A DNA stretch of 64,000 nucleotides, from the NCBI RefSeq assembly GCF_001715295.1, contig NZ_MDKB01000002.1:432499-496498 (forward strand). Direction: 5' to 3'. The translations under genes and the position numbers were made by a program. Positions 63,764 to 64,000 of this stretch are shown here, one piece after another. The notes below the pieces were generated by a model. The model was not told where the DNA came from and did not search any database. It was given only the letters and a program-made list of their open reading frames with translations. The number at the start of each line of letters is the position of its first letter. Position 1 is the stretch's first letter. Source of the stretch: Streptomyces griseus. Lineage in GTDB: Bacteria; Actinomycetota; Actinomycetes; Streptomycetales; Streptomycetaceae.

Positions 63764-64000
63764 GGACCACCGTCCGCCCGTCGGATCCCGTGGCCAGGGT
63801 CTCCGCCGCGGGCCGCCGGCCCCGCCGGTACTCCTGGGGGCTGACGCCCCGTTCGCGCTTGAACGCGGCGCTCAGCGCGAACGGCCCCGAATACCCCACC
63901 TGGTCGGCGATGTTGGCGACCGACAGGTCGGGGTCGCGCAGCAGGTCGGAGGCGAGCGTCAGCCGCCACCCGGTGAGGTAGGACATCGGCGGCTCACCGA
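63753..64000 (-). CDS. AraC-family transcriptional regulator, C-terminal part
   Basis: The frame is open from the right edge to TGA at 63753, showing the last ~82 residues: GEPPMSYLTGWRLTLASDLLRDPDLSVANIADQVGYSGPFALSAAFKRERGVSPQEYRRG. This is the second half of an AraC DNA-binding domain including the FxxxFKxxxGxxPxxYR signature. The effector domain lies outside the window. Its role in controlling the cluster is unknown. Confidence 0.92.
   Translation of the reverse strand, partial: GEPPMSYLTGWRLTLASDLLRDPDLSVANIADQVGYSGPFALSAAFKRERGVSPQEYRRGRRPAAETLATGSDGRTVVLRR

Overview
The window is high-GC actinobacterial DNA, almost certainly from a Streptomyces chromosome. The evidence is the strong GC bias at third codon positions, frequent GTG and TTG starts, a chitinase promoter carrying DasR/ChiR-type repeats, an Rho with a long Arg/Gly-rich insertion, DUF397/XRE gene pairs, an AfsR/SARP-type regulator with a TTA codon, and a housekeeping gene order (chitinase, atp operon, prfA, rpmE, rho, thrB, thrC, hom, lysA) typical of the genus.

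Region 1 (1-30.9 kb) is core chromosome. It starts with the 3' end of a PduO-type cobalamin adenosyltransferase, then a two-component system next to a secreted GH18 chitinase, DUF2550, and the F-type ATP synthase operon (I-B-E-F-H-A-G-D-C, minus strand). Next come a membrane undecaprenyl-phosphate sugar-phosphate transferase, a GlyA-type hydroxymethyltransferase behind an RBS-masking hairpin, an LMW-phosphatase-like protein without its nucleophile, tsaC, prmC, prfA, rpmE and rho. The threonine/lysine genes (thrB, thrC, hom, lysA) follow, then an ArgS-derived protein that has lost its catalytic core, a single-domain response regulator and tRNA-Arg(CCG).

Region 2 (31-41.7 kb) is accessory and patchy. 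It holds a frameshifted PIN toxin with antitoxin remnant, an ATP-binding/XRE/DUF397 group, a MITE-like palindrome, a DUF891/XRE toxin-antitoxin pair, a degenerate DUF397 copy, a GmrSD-like DUF262-DUF1524 nuclease, and intact and truncated copies of a small envelope protein. Between 39.0 and 39.25 kb on the minus strand, just downstream of a DUF7873-type gene, lie two tRNA-like elements in circularly permuted order: the T-arm and 3' acceptor strand come before the 5' acceptor strand and D-arm. This is the most unusual signal in the window.

Region 3 (41.8-64 kb, running off the right edge) is a biosynthetic gene cluster I cannot assign to a known product. A long, largely overlapping minus-strand operon carries an aminoacyl-PCP oxidation module resembling pyrrole-2-carboxyl starter formation (adenylase, PCP, acyl-CoA-dehydrogenase-like enzyme). 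It also carries divergent paralogues of TrpD, TrpF, TrpC and TrpA with no TrpE or TrpB, an ectoine-synthase-like cupin, a KAS II-type condensing enzyme, a MaoC dehydratase, an AONS-type alpha-oxoamine synthase and a hydrolase. A SARP regulator sits in the divergent promoter region. To its right are a FabG/KAS III/ACP operon and a plus-strand tailoring block: CFA-like methyltransferase, Baeyer-Villiger monooxygenase, Tat-exported cytokinin-dehydrogenase-like flavoprotein, SRPBCC protein, hydrolase and Sfp-type PPTase. The last gene is an AraC regulator cut by the window edge. The logic resembles prodiginine assembly (pyrrolyl-PCP, discrete KS, AONS) combined with a re-purposed anthranilate-to-indole pathway.
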